Source: Talpa occidentalis
Taxonomy: Eukaryota > Chordata > Mammalia > Eulipotyphla > Talpidae
Assembly (NCBI RefSeq): GCF_014898055.3
Contig: NW_023601104.1
Span: forward strand, 83,683,106 to 83,747,105
Direction of reading: 5' to 3'
DNA: 64,000 bases
Position 1 is the first letter of the stretch, and each line of letters starts with the position of its first letter. The notes beneath the pieces are model-generated. The model saw only the letters and a program-made list of their open reading frames with translations, ran no database searches and was not told where the DNA came from. The position numbers and the translations under genes are program-made. Below, one piece after another: positions 56,884 to 64,000 of the stretch.

Positions 56884-57160
56884 TTCTGTTAGGGGGAAAA
56901 GGATGTCCTAAAGCTAATTCCATACAGGCTTTGTGGACTCCACCCCCAACTCCAGACCAAAGCCAAAGACACTGGGAACTCCAAATCCCATCACCACCAA
57001 AGGGAAGGTGGCTGGGCCCTGAGGGTGGGGTTAAGCAGCCACGTGTTGTATAAAGCCAGACACGTGGGCTTTGGAGGGGTCCCCCATTTGGCTCCCCGCC
57101 AGCTCGCAGCGTCTGGCCAGCTCTGAGAGTGCCTTTGGGTTTCCAGGTCGGCGGATCAGG
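56884..57160 (+). promoter_or_regulatory. Retroviral LTR promoter region
   Basis: Within the solo LTR, TTGTATAAAGCC (about 57046) sits about 30 bp upstream of TTTGGAGGGGTCCCCCATTT, the likely start region of R. The sequence before it carries CCAAAGCCAAAG and ACCACCAAAGG motifs usual in U3 enhancers. Promoter activity in the host is not shown, only the layout. Confidence 0.5.
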
Positions 57161-57361
57161 TAGGATGCATTAAAGACTTTATTTCCCTATTTTCTCCCTG
57201 AGTTGTACAGTTTCCTTATTTCCTTTTCCCTTGTAAATAAACCTTTTATTAACCTTTGTGTGTGCCTGTAGTGGAGTATTAATAAGTCCCTTGTAAGCGT
57301 GCGGGTGAGGACCCACAGCCAGGCAACCCGTTTTATTTTATATCGGGGTTGCCCTATAACA
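56887..57361 (+). mobile_element. Solo LTR of a class I (gammaretrovirus-like) endogenous retrovirus
   Basis: Starts TGTTAGGGGGAAAAGGATGT and ends GGGGTTGCCCTATAACA, a TGTTA…TAACA inverted end. It holds a GC-rich U3, a TATA box in TTGTATAAAGCCAGACACG, GGCTCCCCGCCAGCTCGCAG downstream, and a polyadenylation signal in TTGTAAATAAACCTTTTATT followed by a G/T-rich region. Perfect 4-bp target duplication GTTC at 56883-56886 and 57362-57365, the size typical of gammaretrovirus-type integrases. No internal viral sequence is present: a solo LTR left by recombination. Unrelated to LTR family A. Confidence 0.92.
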
Positions 57362-57369
57362 GTTCAACT

Positions 57370-58205
57370 CTAATGGGAAGTCTGGGATTTTTGGATCCTT
57401 AGTTGTTGTCATAAGTGGATGGGGAAAAAATGTGTATTAACAGTTGGACTCATTAGGAAAACAGTGGCCATTATCATACTGTCCTCTGCCCTGGAGACCA
57501 TTTCTATCAGCAACAGCAGCTGCCTAGAGTCAAACATAGGTCTGATGTTTATGGGATCCATGATGGGACAGATCATTTTAGGCTCTTCAGTGATTCATTC
57601 TAGAGGCAAGTTTTGTCTGCACAGTGAAAAAACTTTCTTGAGGGATGATTTTGATGTAACAATTTTAATTCACTTCGGCTTCTTGCCAAGCAGGCACATG
57701 CCAGTCCCCAAATCACATAGGTAGGAGGGTGGAGCCCAGCTATCAAATACCTGCAAATTATAACTTGCTCCTAAGTAGAAAATGTTACCAGCTAAGTGAA
57801 GTTTTCTCATAAATTCGCTTTTGTCATTCACAGTAAATCTCCTTCCCTGAGGCTTCTCCTGTCAACCCAATCTCTGGAGGACTGCCCAGCCATCAACACC
57901 CACACTTAACCCAGCACCTTTGTTCTCAAAATGAACATTCTCTTTGAAGACTAAAAAAACCTCAAATTCAAATATCATCCTAAATTGCTGAAGAAGTAAG
58001 TCCATGTGAATATAAACAACTATCAAAAAGGCAAGATATAACAACACATATTATTTTCCCAGCCAAAAAACAGTGATTAAATGAAAATATTTTCACGAGG
58101 GGCTCTAATTTCAGTGAACAGGGCCAGGAGATGCTGAGAGGATGAATATCACCCACAAAAATCAAGGTAAGTGATTCTTAACTACTTTTTATCTTCACAT
58201 GATGC
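57370..58205. other. Unique sequence, no gene recognised
   Basis: A 101-codon plus-strand ORF (57419-57724) contains MFMGSMMGQIILGSSVIHSR but no domain known to me; the upstream region shows no exon signals. Nothing else supported. Confidence 0.4.
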
Positions 58206-58208
58206 CTA

Positions 58209-58640
58209 AAATCTAATTGTACTAGCTTCCTATTGCTGTTCGTACAAATTACCACAAATGCTACTGCTTAAAACAATATAAATTTATTGTCTAACAAGTC
58301 TGGAGGTCAGAAGAACTAAAACAAAGTTGTTGAAAGGACTGTTACTTTCTGAGACTCTTGGGGAGACCAAGTTGTTGAAAAGACTGTTACCTTCGGAGCC
58401 TCTTGGAGGGATCTATTTCCTTGCTTTTTCCAGCTTGTAGAGGTTGCCAAACATTTTCTGGTTCTTGGCACCTTCCTCCATGTCCAAAACTCAACACTCC
58501 AACCTCTGGTTCTGACATTGCATCTCTTCTCTCTGTGCTACTCCTCTTCTGAGGACAGTTGCAATTCTGTTGAGTCCACCTAAATATCCCAAGATGATCT
58601 CATACATCCCTCAGTCTACCTGTATCTACCTTGTCCCTCT
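58209..58640 (-). mobile_element. MLT1/MaLR-type LTR, antisense, left part
   Basis: TGTACTAGCTTCCTATTGCT, CAAATTACCACAAATGCTAC, TTAAAACAATATAAATTTAT and GTCTGGAGGTCAGAAGAACT, then CCTTGCTTTTTCCAGCTTGT. This is the antisense 3' end of a MaLR-type LTR (…TTCCTATTGCTGCTGTAACAAATTACCACAAA…GCTTAAAACAACACAAATTTATT…). An internal tandem duplication of about 50 bp is visible (AAAGTTGTTGAAAGGACTGT… and CAAGTTGTTGAAAAGACTGT…). The LTR resumes at about 59353. Confidence 0.72.
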
Positions 58641-58646
58641 AGTGAT

Positions 58647-58718
58647 TCCCTGATGGCCCAGTGGTTAGGATTTGGTGCTCTCACTGATGTGGCTCAGGTT
58701 CTGTTCCTGGTCAGGGAA
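58647..58718 (+). pseudogene. tRNA-Glu(CTC)-like pseudogene
   Basis: Exactly 72 nt without indels. TCCCTGA pairs perfectly with TCAGGGA (acceptor stem) and the D-arm is AGTGGTTAGGA. The anticodon loop reads CTCTCAC (anticodon CTC) and the T arm reads TCAGG-TTCTGTT-CCTGG. Against the human tRNA-Glu(CTC) as I remember it, 14 of 72 positions differ, mostly C-to-T type changes. The T loop has lost the conserved purine and A (TTCTGTT instead of TTCGATT) and the anticodon stem is weak with a mismatch, so it should be inactive. It could be a decayed tRNA copy or the head of an old Glu-tRNA-derived SINE. The sequence after it does not match the common SINE here. Confidence 0.72.
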
Positions 58719-58726
58719 ACAAATCT

Positions 58727-59350
58727 GTTAGCATGAAATGACAGACACCCTGAGACTCCAAACAAATGGAGTGTGTGTTCTAAGATGGGGTCCTGTTACC
58801 CACCCCGTAAAGACAAAGGAAACTGACCCTCAGTGTGACGGTTATTAGAATTAGTGTGCACAGAGAAGGGACAATATCAAGATAAGAGTTTCCCAATGAA
58901 ACAACCCAAATGACCCGTCCCTTGGAGGCAAATTCCCAGCAAAATAGGGTCACTGAGACCCAAAAGCTTGCCACAGTCTAAGGCACTTCCTGGTGGAGAA
59001 ACACAAGAAAGGGTAAAAGAGTCCAAGTCTGGGACAAAAGGAGCAAAATAAAAGTACAAAGCAAGACACAGTTGTCATTGTCTCCACCTAGGATAACCTC
59101 CCACCTGTCTCTCACTTGTCTTTTTTCTATATGTCTTCTTCCATGTCTCCTTCCATGGTGCCAGGGTCAGGCAGCAGATGCAGAAGTCCACCCCTCATTC
59201 AGATCTGTCCTCATCCCCAGAGCTCCCCTACTCAGGAAGTCCTCAGGATATATGGGGACTCACAATCTGAGGAGCCAAATACAAATGGCAGCAGGGAAAA
59301 TGGTGCTTGTTCACTGTGCTCTGATTCTCCTCCCCTTTTTGGAGCCATCT
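58727..59350. other. Insert of unknown type within the MLT1-like LTR
   Basis: Between the two halves of the antisense MaLR LTR lies about 0.7 kb of foreign sequence: the tRNA-Glu-like unit, then TGTTAGCATGAAATGACAGA and a polyadenylation-like GAGCAAAATAAAAGTAC at about 59041-59058, then C/T-rich DNA. It starts with TG and carries AATAAAA at mid-length, as an LTR would. No CA end or target duplication was fixed. Overlapping ORFs of 83-95 codons at 59072-59367 have no domain. Confidence 0.3.
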
Positions 59351-59352
59351 CT

Positions 59353-59440
59353 ATCATAGTAAGATGACATATTCAAGGATTCTAGGGATTAGAATGGGGG
59401 CATCTTTGGACAGCCATTATTTGATCTCCCATTCTCATCA
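59353..59440 (-). mobile_element. MLT1/MaLR-type LTR, antisense, right part
   Basis: AGTAAGATGACATATTCAAG, GATTCTAGGGATTAGAATGG and GGGCATCTTTGGACAGCCAT match the antisense 5' half of the same LTR type (TGTAAGGTAACATATTCACAGGTTCTGGGGATTAGGATGTGGACATCTTTGGGG…CCATTATT). Confidence 0.65.
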
Positions 59441-59589
59441 GCTGATACCTAGTCAACATTTACATGGCATCCCTTCTATTCAAAAATAATGAGTTTATCT
59501 CAAAGCATCAAAACCATTTCTTTGGTTTCAGTGATGCAAAAATGAGTAAGACTTTTTATTTCTGCCAATAACAATAAGAAAATTATCTT

Positions 59590-59869
59590 GGGCCTCCCCC
59601 GTGGCTCAGCGGTTGAGCGCTGGGTTGCGAGGCTGCCCGCAGCCTCTGCAGCGTCTGCAGCACCAGTTCGAACCCCGGCTGCTCCCCGGCCACCAGAGGA
59701 GGGTCCCACATGGTGCGCAGACCTCTCCTGCCGCCCGCTGCTCCCCTCAGCAGTGTGCTTCGTCGGTCTGCCTGTTCTGCTCCCCGCTCTGGCTCTGGTG
59801 AGTTCTCTCACCCTCCTGTGCTTCTGACTGTATCCAGTGCTTCATTGAATGAATGAATGAATGAATGAA

Positions 59870-59907
<38 letters not shown>
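59590..59907 (+). mobile_element. tRNA-derived SINE, youngest-looking full-length copy
   Basis: GGGCCTCCCCCGTGGCTCAG, GGTTGAGCGCTGGGTTGCGA, B-box AGTTCGAACCCC, GAGGGTCCCACATGGTGCGC, CTGCTCCCCTCAGCAGTGTG, then a (GAAT)n(AAAT)n tail instead of poly(A). Perfect 17-bp duplication AATAAGAAAATTATCTT (59573-59589 and 59908-59924). Many intact CpGs. Second subfamily (its complement has ACTGGATACAGTCAGAAGCA). Confidence 0.96.

Positions 59908-59911
<4 letters not shown>
59846..59911. repeat. Tetranucleotide tail (GAAT)n(AAAT)n
   Basis: About six GAAT units followed by about ten AAAT units form the 3' tail of the SINE, probably grown from its AATAAAT tail. Likely polymorphic. Confidence 0.95.
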
Positions 59912-59912
<1 letters not shown>

Positions 59913-59934
59913 GAAAATTATCTTAATATGGGTT

Positions 59935-60120
59935 AGACACTTTAGGCATTTAGTTCTTCTTTTACTCTCACACTGAGCCTCTGATGTAGGCTCAAGCTGA
60001 GAAACCAGAGTCACTGAGAAGTTAAGTCATTTTCCAATTTAGACAGGTAGGAAGAGGTAAACCCAGGATCTCAATCCAAGCAGCATGTCCCCAAACCTGT
60101 GATTTAAGCATTTGTTGCCA
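59935..60120 (-). repeat. MIR fragment, antisense
   Basis: CTGAGAAACCAGAGTCACTG, AGAAGTTAAGTCATTTTCCA, GACAGGTAGGAAGAGGTAAA and CCCAGGATCTCAATCCAAGC follow antisense MIR order. The SINE at 59590 inserted beside it. Confidence 0.65.
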
Positions 60121-60227
60121 GATGGTCCTCTTTATTGTTAATGTCTATTTCCTGTCAGCTTAAATCACTCAAACTTCAGCAAATTTTTAAGAAGAGTTCC
60201 TGGCACATACTGAGTACTCTGTAAGTC

Positions 60228-60262
60228 ATGATGATGATGATTGCCATTATGATGATGATGAT
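60228..60262. repeat. Imperfect (ATG)n microsatellite
   Basis: ATGATGATGATGATTGCC followed by ATTATGATGATGATGATC: two short ATG runs separated by seven bases. Confidence 0.85.
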
Positions 60263-60306
60263 CTGAAGGACAAATTGAATACCTTTATTAAAGAAAGCTT
60301 TGGTGG

Positions 60307-60557
60307 GGGCATCCCTGGTGGTCTAGGGGTTAAATCTTAGTGCTATCACCATGACGGCCTGGGCTTGATCCCCGGCCAGGGAGCTGACCCACATGGAGTG
60401 GCAGACCTCTCCTGTCTCACCCACTGCTCCCCTCAGCAGTGTATTTCAGTAGATCTGCCTGTTCTGCTCCCAACTCTGTCTCTGGTGAATCCTCTCACTG
60501 TCACACCGCTGGCCTATACCCTAGTTATTCTACGCAAAAATAAAATAAAATCTTTAA
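60307..60557 (+). mobile_element. tRNA-derived SINE, first of a tandem pair
   Basis: GGGCATCCCTGGTGGTCTAG, a shortened tRNA part (CTATCACCATGACGGCC), B-box GGGCTTGATCCCC, body and the tail CGCAAAAATAAAATAAAATC. It ends a few bases before the next copy. Confidence 0.92.
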
Positions 60558-60567
60558 AGAAAGACAG

Positions 60568-60838
60568 AGGGCCTCCGTGGTGGTGCGAGGGGTTTAGATG
60601 CAGCACTATGAAGCTATCTGCAGCCACTGTAGCACGAGTTCGATCCCCAGCCAGGGAGGTAACACACATGGCACAGCAGACCTCTCCTTTCTCACCTGCT
60701 GCTCCCCTCAGCAGTGTATTTCAGTCAATCTGTCTGTTCTGCTCCCCACTCTGTCTCTGGTGAATCCTCTCACCCCCCACACCTTTGGCCTATACCCCAG
60801 TTCTTCTATGCAAAAATAAATAAATAAAAATCTTTAAA
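60568..60838 (+). mobile_element. tRNA-derived SINE, second of a tandem pair
   Basis: GGGCCTCCGTGGTGGTGCGA, GATGCAGCACTATGAAGCTA, B-box GAGTTCGATCCCC, body and the tail AAAAATAAATAAATAAAAAT. It sits in the A-rich tail of the first copy; AAAGAAAGACAGAG before it and AAAAGAGAGAGAG after it are a possible, imperfect duplication. Confidence 0.94.
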
Positions 60839-60839
60839 A

Positions 60840-61960
60840 GAGAGAGAGAAAGGTTTGGTGAAGAAAAGCCTGAGCTGAAATGCTCACTTCTCACTGGCAC
60901 TGCTGGGATATTACACCCAAGGACCAGGTGATGAGGAGTTAGAGGACCTTCTCGGTGAAGGAGAAGGAGAGCTCCCAGTTCTCTGTGGCCATTTTTGTTT
61001 GGAGTTTCTGCTCTCTGCTCCTGCAATGAAACGATGTATTTGTCCTAGGGCTTCCCTAATTATTATCAATTCATTAAGGAATGATGGATAACTACTGCCT
61101 CTTCCCAGTCACACAACAAGGTAGGTGGGCCAGGGCCCTAAGCAAAAGGGTGTAACAAGTACACAGCATGGCATCTGCCTTGGCGGCAGCATCTCAACTT
61201 CCAGCACAGCAAACCCAGCCCATCTTTTAAATGTCCTGTGATTAAATTTACTCTAAATGATGTCCCAGCTCAGATATCCAAATCCAGGAAATTCTACATC
61301 ATCTCACACTTAAGGTAAATATATTGAAGTACACAAATTAACATCTTGGTTTGTTAACTGCAGCAAAAGGAAGTATCTAGAAATTTTAACTCAATCATGA
61401 TAATTGAATTTCTATTAACCATCCTGGAATGTATAATTTTACTAATAGGGAGGGAAAGAAAGTCATTTTAGTGGCTGCCACGACAAAAACAACCCTCCAC
61501 AGAGATTAATCCCAGCATTTTGCTTCCTTTTGTTGCTTAATTCATTTTCCTCCACCACCTCCCCCCTCACCATGGTGTGGTGGGATTCTGGATTTTAATC
61601 TTAAATGTTATTTCAGCATATCATGGCATTAACGTTTTCTTTTTTGCTATATTATTTTTTATTGAGTCTGTTAAATGGAAATATATAATAAGCCTTTGAA
61701 CACAGGTATTGAATAAAGTCTAAATCTAGCCATTCACAGGCCAGATGATGCTACAAATCACCTCACCTTATCAGATTTCCAATCAAATGCAGCCTAAAAA
61801 AACACGGGCATTATCTTTAAGAGAAATGTGCAAGGGATCCATCAGAAAATGTAGAAGCACGTAATATCTAGTTTGAAAGACTTGGGCACAATTTTAAAAA
61901 CATTTTGCAGCAAATCTGGCACTTGCTCATTTAACACTTATTTAGGAGGGATTATTATGT
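60840..61960. other. Unique sequence, no gene recognised
   Basis: Begins with a short (GA)n. The 78-codon minus-strand ORF at 60790-61026 overlaps the SINE tail and has no domain. Nothing else supported. Confidence 0.45.
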
Positions 61961-61964
61961 TAGT

Positions 61965-62655
61965 GACAGCCACCAAGTGTCCCAAGGCCCAGGTCTGGTT
62001 AGTTATTACCACTATGGTAAGAACAAGCCATACTCAAACTATCACTTTTGCCAGGGTGGCTATGGTGCCACAATCCACATCTTTGTGTTGGAAGAAGGCC
62101 AAAGTGGGTGATTCCCACTCTGCTTACCTGATGAACATGAACAAGGTTTCTCCTCTGAAACCTTGGAGTCCACCTGAATTTGTGTCTACAAGTAAATATT
62201 GAAAAGCCAGTCTTCACATCTGAATGTGGCTCCATTCCTTTCATGCCATCTGCATCAATAGGGTGTTATCTTGTGCGGAGGTTGACAGGCTCCAGAAAGA
62301 TGTATGGTTGACTTTTGGGAAGCCTCAGGGTCCACACTGACCGAGTCATTTTGTCTGTTCCCACCAAGCTTCAGAGTAAAGAATCATGACTAAAGCCTTA
62401 TCCAAGCCCAAGTTTGAGCTCCCTGAATTCCAAAAGATGCCTATTTTCAAGAAGTGGGGCTCTACCAAGTTTATTGCTGATGAGTTTGATGACAAAATGC
62501 TACGAAGTGCCTATTCCAGGGTAGCTATGGAGTCACTTATGTCCCCATTCCTGGTCCCTGCATGTGTGAGCTCCTTGACGGCACTGTCATTCTTTGGCCA
62601 TGCTGCTGTGAATTATGCTCACCAATAAATTCTGTTTCCTGGCAAAACATTTAAA
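61965..62655 (+). pseudogene. RPL10: Processed pseudogene of ribosomal protein L10 (uL16)
   Basis: The sequence is colinear with RPL10 mRNA from about the start codon to the polyadenylation signal with no introns. Readable pieces: GKNKPYSNYHFC (parent YCKNKPYPKSRFC) near 62015-62050, an IHIFVLEEGQ piece followed by an in-frame stop at about 62106, GACAGGCTCCAGA and GAAGCCTCAGGG in the middle, and KKWGSTKFIADEFDD (parent KKWGFTKFNADEFED) at about 62450-62495. The 3' UTR ends CTCACCAATAAATTCTGTTT, matching the RPL10 mRNA end. Frameshifts and stops break the frame throughout, so no working ribosomal protein is made. The 80-codon ORF at 62386-62628 is only its C-terminal remnant. No clear poly(A) tail or target duplication remains: an old retrocopy. 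Confidence 0.92.
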
Positions 62656-62659
62656 AGGC

Positions 62660-63640
62660 TGATTGGGCAAGAATCTCAAGAGTCTGGGTGCCAGCCTAGA
62701 GATTTTGGAGCTTCTTGGTTTGTGGAATGCTCTACCCAGGAAACTCATTTCAATATGACAAGAAAAATAAGAGATAAGAGAGTTCTCTCCCTGTTGATGT
62801 CTGCTCTTTGCATTCTAGGGATGAAATAGGCAGCGATAGAAAGTCTGTGAAAACAAAGCTAAATAGTTAAAATGGTCTCAGATGCTAACACATAAGAAAG
62901 AGAAACATATCTAATTTTCTCTTTGAGGTTTGTGCTTAGAGATGCAGTTTTTCTGATGCAGCTTGAGCAAATAGGAGCAGACAACCTTGAGCTGAGCTCC
63001 CAGGCTGGCTGCAGACTGAGAACCCAGAGGAAGGGGCTTCCCAGAGCAAGGACATAACAAGAGAAATCCAAAATTCCAGATATCTGATAAAAAGCCTCTT
63101 CTTACATTTCCCTGCATGACTGTCCTGTGACTGGCCAATGAGCTTCTGACAAGTTCACGTTTCTTCACCCTAACCCACTTTTCAGCCAATCAAATTTAAC
63201 TGCTTTGTTCTCAAGCTTGGTCCCCCAAACCTATCTAACCTCATTTCCTTTCTTATTCTGGGAGGTAGATTTGAGTTTTTCTCTTTCCTCCCACCAATGA
63301 ATTTGCAAATAAGGCTGATTTTTCTTCTCAAATATGTGAAGTCATTATCTCATCCATGCACTTTGAGTAGAGACCCCATAGCTTGGTAACAGGTATATTA
63401 ACTTCCTATTGTGGCCACACATTACTGTAAATATTGTAGCTTTAAATAACACAAATGTTTCTTGCAGTTCTAAAACTCAGAAGTCTTACCTGTCTGCCAA
63501 GTCTCAGCATGGCTGTGTTGCCACCTGGAAACTTAGGGGAAGAGTTTCCCTGCCCTGAGACTTCTAGCAATGCCGGCTTTCCTGCTCTTACAGCCCCTTT
63601 GTCTATCTTCAAAGCCAATAATATCTGTCCAAGTCCTTCT
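62660..63640. other. Unique sequence, no gene recognised
   Basis: Short ORFs on both strands (62859-63189) without domains. At 63395-63470 the text GTATATTAACTTCCTATTGT, GTGGCCACACATTACTGTAA resembles the antisense start of a MaLR-type LTR like that at 58209, but too short to call. Nothing else supported. Confidence 0.4.
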
Positions 63641-63647
63641 CACCCCT

Positions 63648-63648
63648 T

Positions 63649-63683
<35 letters not shown>

Positions 63684-63686
63684 TTT
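63648..63686. repeat. Microsatellite (TTTA)n
   Basis: About nine to ten uninterrupted TTTA units adjoining the antisense L1 end; probably derived from the A-rich 3' tail of that L1. Confidence 0.94.
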
Positions 63687-64000
63687 TTCCAGTAACTTTT
63701 TTAAATTTTTTTATTTTTTCTAATAAATTTTATTTTTATATTCCCCATACAAATGCAACCCTCTTATTTTGACCCCAATCCCTCCCCTCCCCGCCCCCCA
63801 CCCCCCATAGAGTGTCTCTGGTTCATAGTTTTTGGTTGATTTTGATTTTCACTTTCTTATAGTTATTCTTTTTCCTAGTTCCTTATTTAAGTTTTCTAGA
63901 TTCCTGCTATGAGTGAGACCATCCGGTATTTTTCTTTTTCTTTCTGGCTTATTTCACTGAGCATGATCCTTTCCAGCGCCATCCATGTTGCTGCAAATTG
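63687..64000 (-). mobile_element. L1 3' end, antisense, cut by the window edge
   Basis: ATATTCCCCATACAAATGCA, TTTGACCCCAATCCCTCCCC, GAGTGTCTCTGGTTCATAGT (3' UTR), then CCTGCTATGAGTGAGACCAT, TTCTGGCTTATTTCACTGAG, CATGATCCTTTCCAGCGCCA and TCCATGTTGCTGCAAATTG. The last ones are the antisense of the L1 ORF2 C-terminal/3' junction also seen in sense at 41530-41640. The element continues past base 64000, so its length and intactness cannot be judged. Confidence 0.92.

Noticed and set aside
60365..60819. 132- and 73-codon ORFs on the plus strand
   Set aside because: They are SINE-body translations; the same CLFCSPLCLW-type peptide recurs at each copy of the family.
1..64000. Cetartiodactyl origin based on the CCTCCCTGGTGGCGCAGTGG SINE head
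   Set aside because: The head resembles CHR elements, but the body (CAGCAGTGTATTTCAGTCAG…AATAAATCTT) does not, and no Bov-B or typical CHR copies are seen. A rhinolophoid bat fits better from memory, though not proven.

Overview
This window looks like ordinary non-coding nuclear DNA from a placental mammal. It is AT-rich, full of interspersed repeats of several ages, and lacks any long open reading frame or recognisable exon/intron structure. The longest predicted ORF (222 codons, minus strand, ending near 12988) and the others fall in repeats, microsatellites or unique sequence and match no protein family I recognise. I therefore call no intact host protein-coding gene. The dominant repeat is a tRNA-derived SINE of about 260-320 bp. 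It has a head close to CCTCCCTGGTGGCGCA, a CT-rich body and an AATAAATCTT(A)n tail. About 23 copies occur, many with intact target-site duplications (TSDs). The head resembles the cetartiodactyl CHR family but the body does not. From memory it fits best a SINE of rhinolophoid (horseshoe or leaf-nosed) bats, such as Rhin-1; this lineage call is tentative.

Layout: 1-3000 holds four SINEs in an L2/L1-like background. 3000-11000 is mostly unique or old sequence with one SINE and a (CT)n(CA)n microsatellite. 11400-14850 has a (TA)21 tract, an antisense L1 3' end, a possible LTR, a SINE and old repeats. 16300-20800 contains a MER20 hAT element, a SINE-free block of about 2.4 kb resembling conserved non-coding DNA, and copies of one LTR family. 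21900-29400 alternates SINEs with MIR, L2 and hAT fossils and a large (GATA)n-like/(GA)n tract. 32600-38400 has SINEs and a third long LTR of the same family nested inside an antisense L1 3' UTR. 38400-47250 is SINE-poor except around 42600 and includes a sense L1 3' end. 47250-64000 is SINE-rich and carries the best individual findings: a body-less SINE with a perfect TSD, a solo class I LTR with a 4-bp TSD, a tRNA-Glu-like pseudogene inside a disrupted MLT1-like LTR, a tandem SINE pair, a processed RPL10 pseudogene and an antisense L1 3' end at the edge.

No genes act together here. The interest is in the mobile-element history and in a few repeat-free stretches that may be regulatory. I found no CRISPR array, phage or bacterial system, intact provirus or convincing undescribed system.
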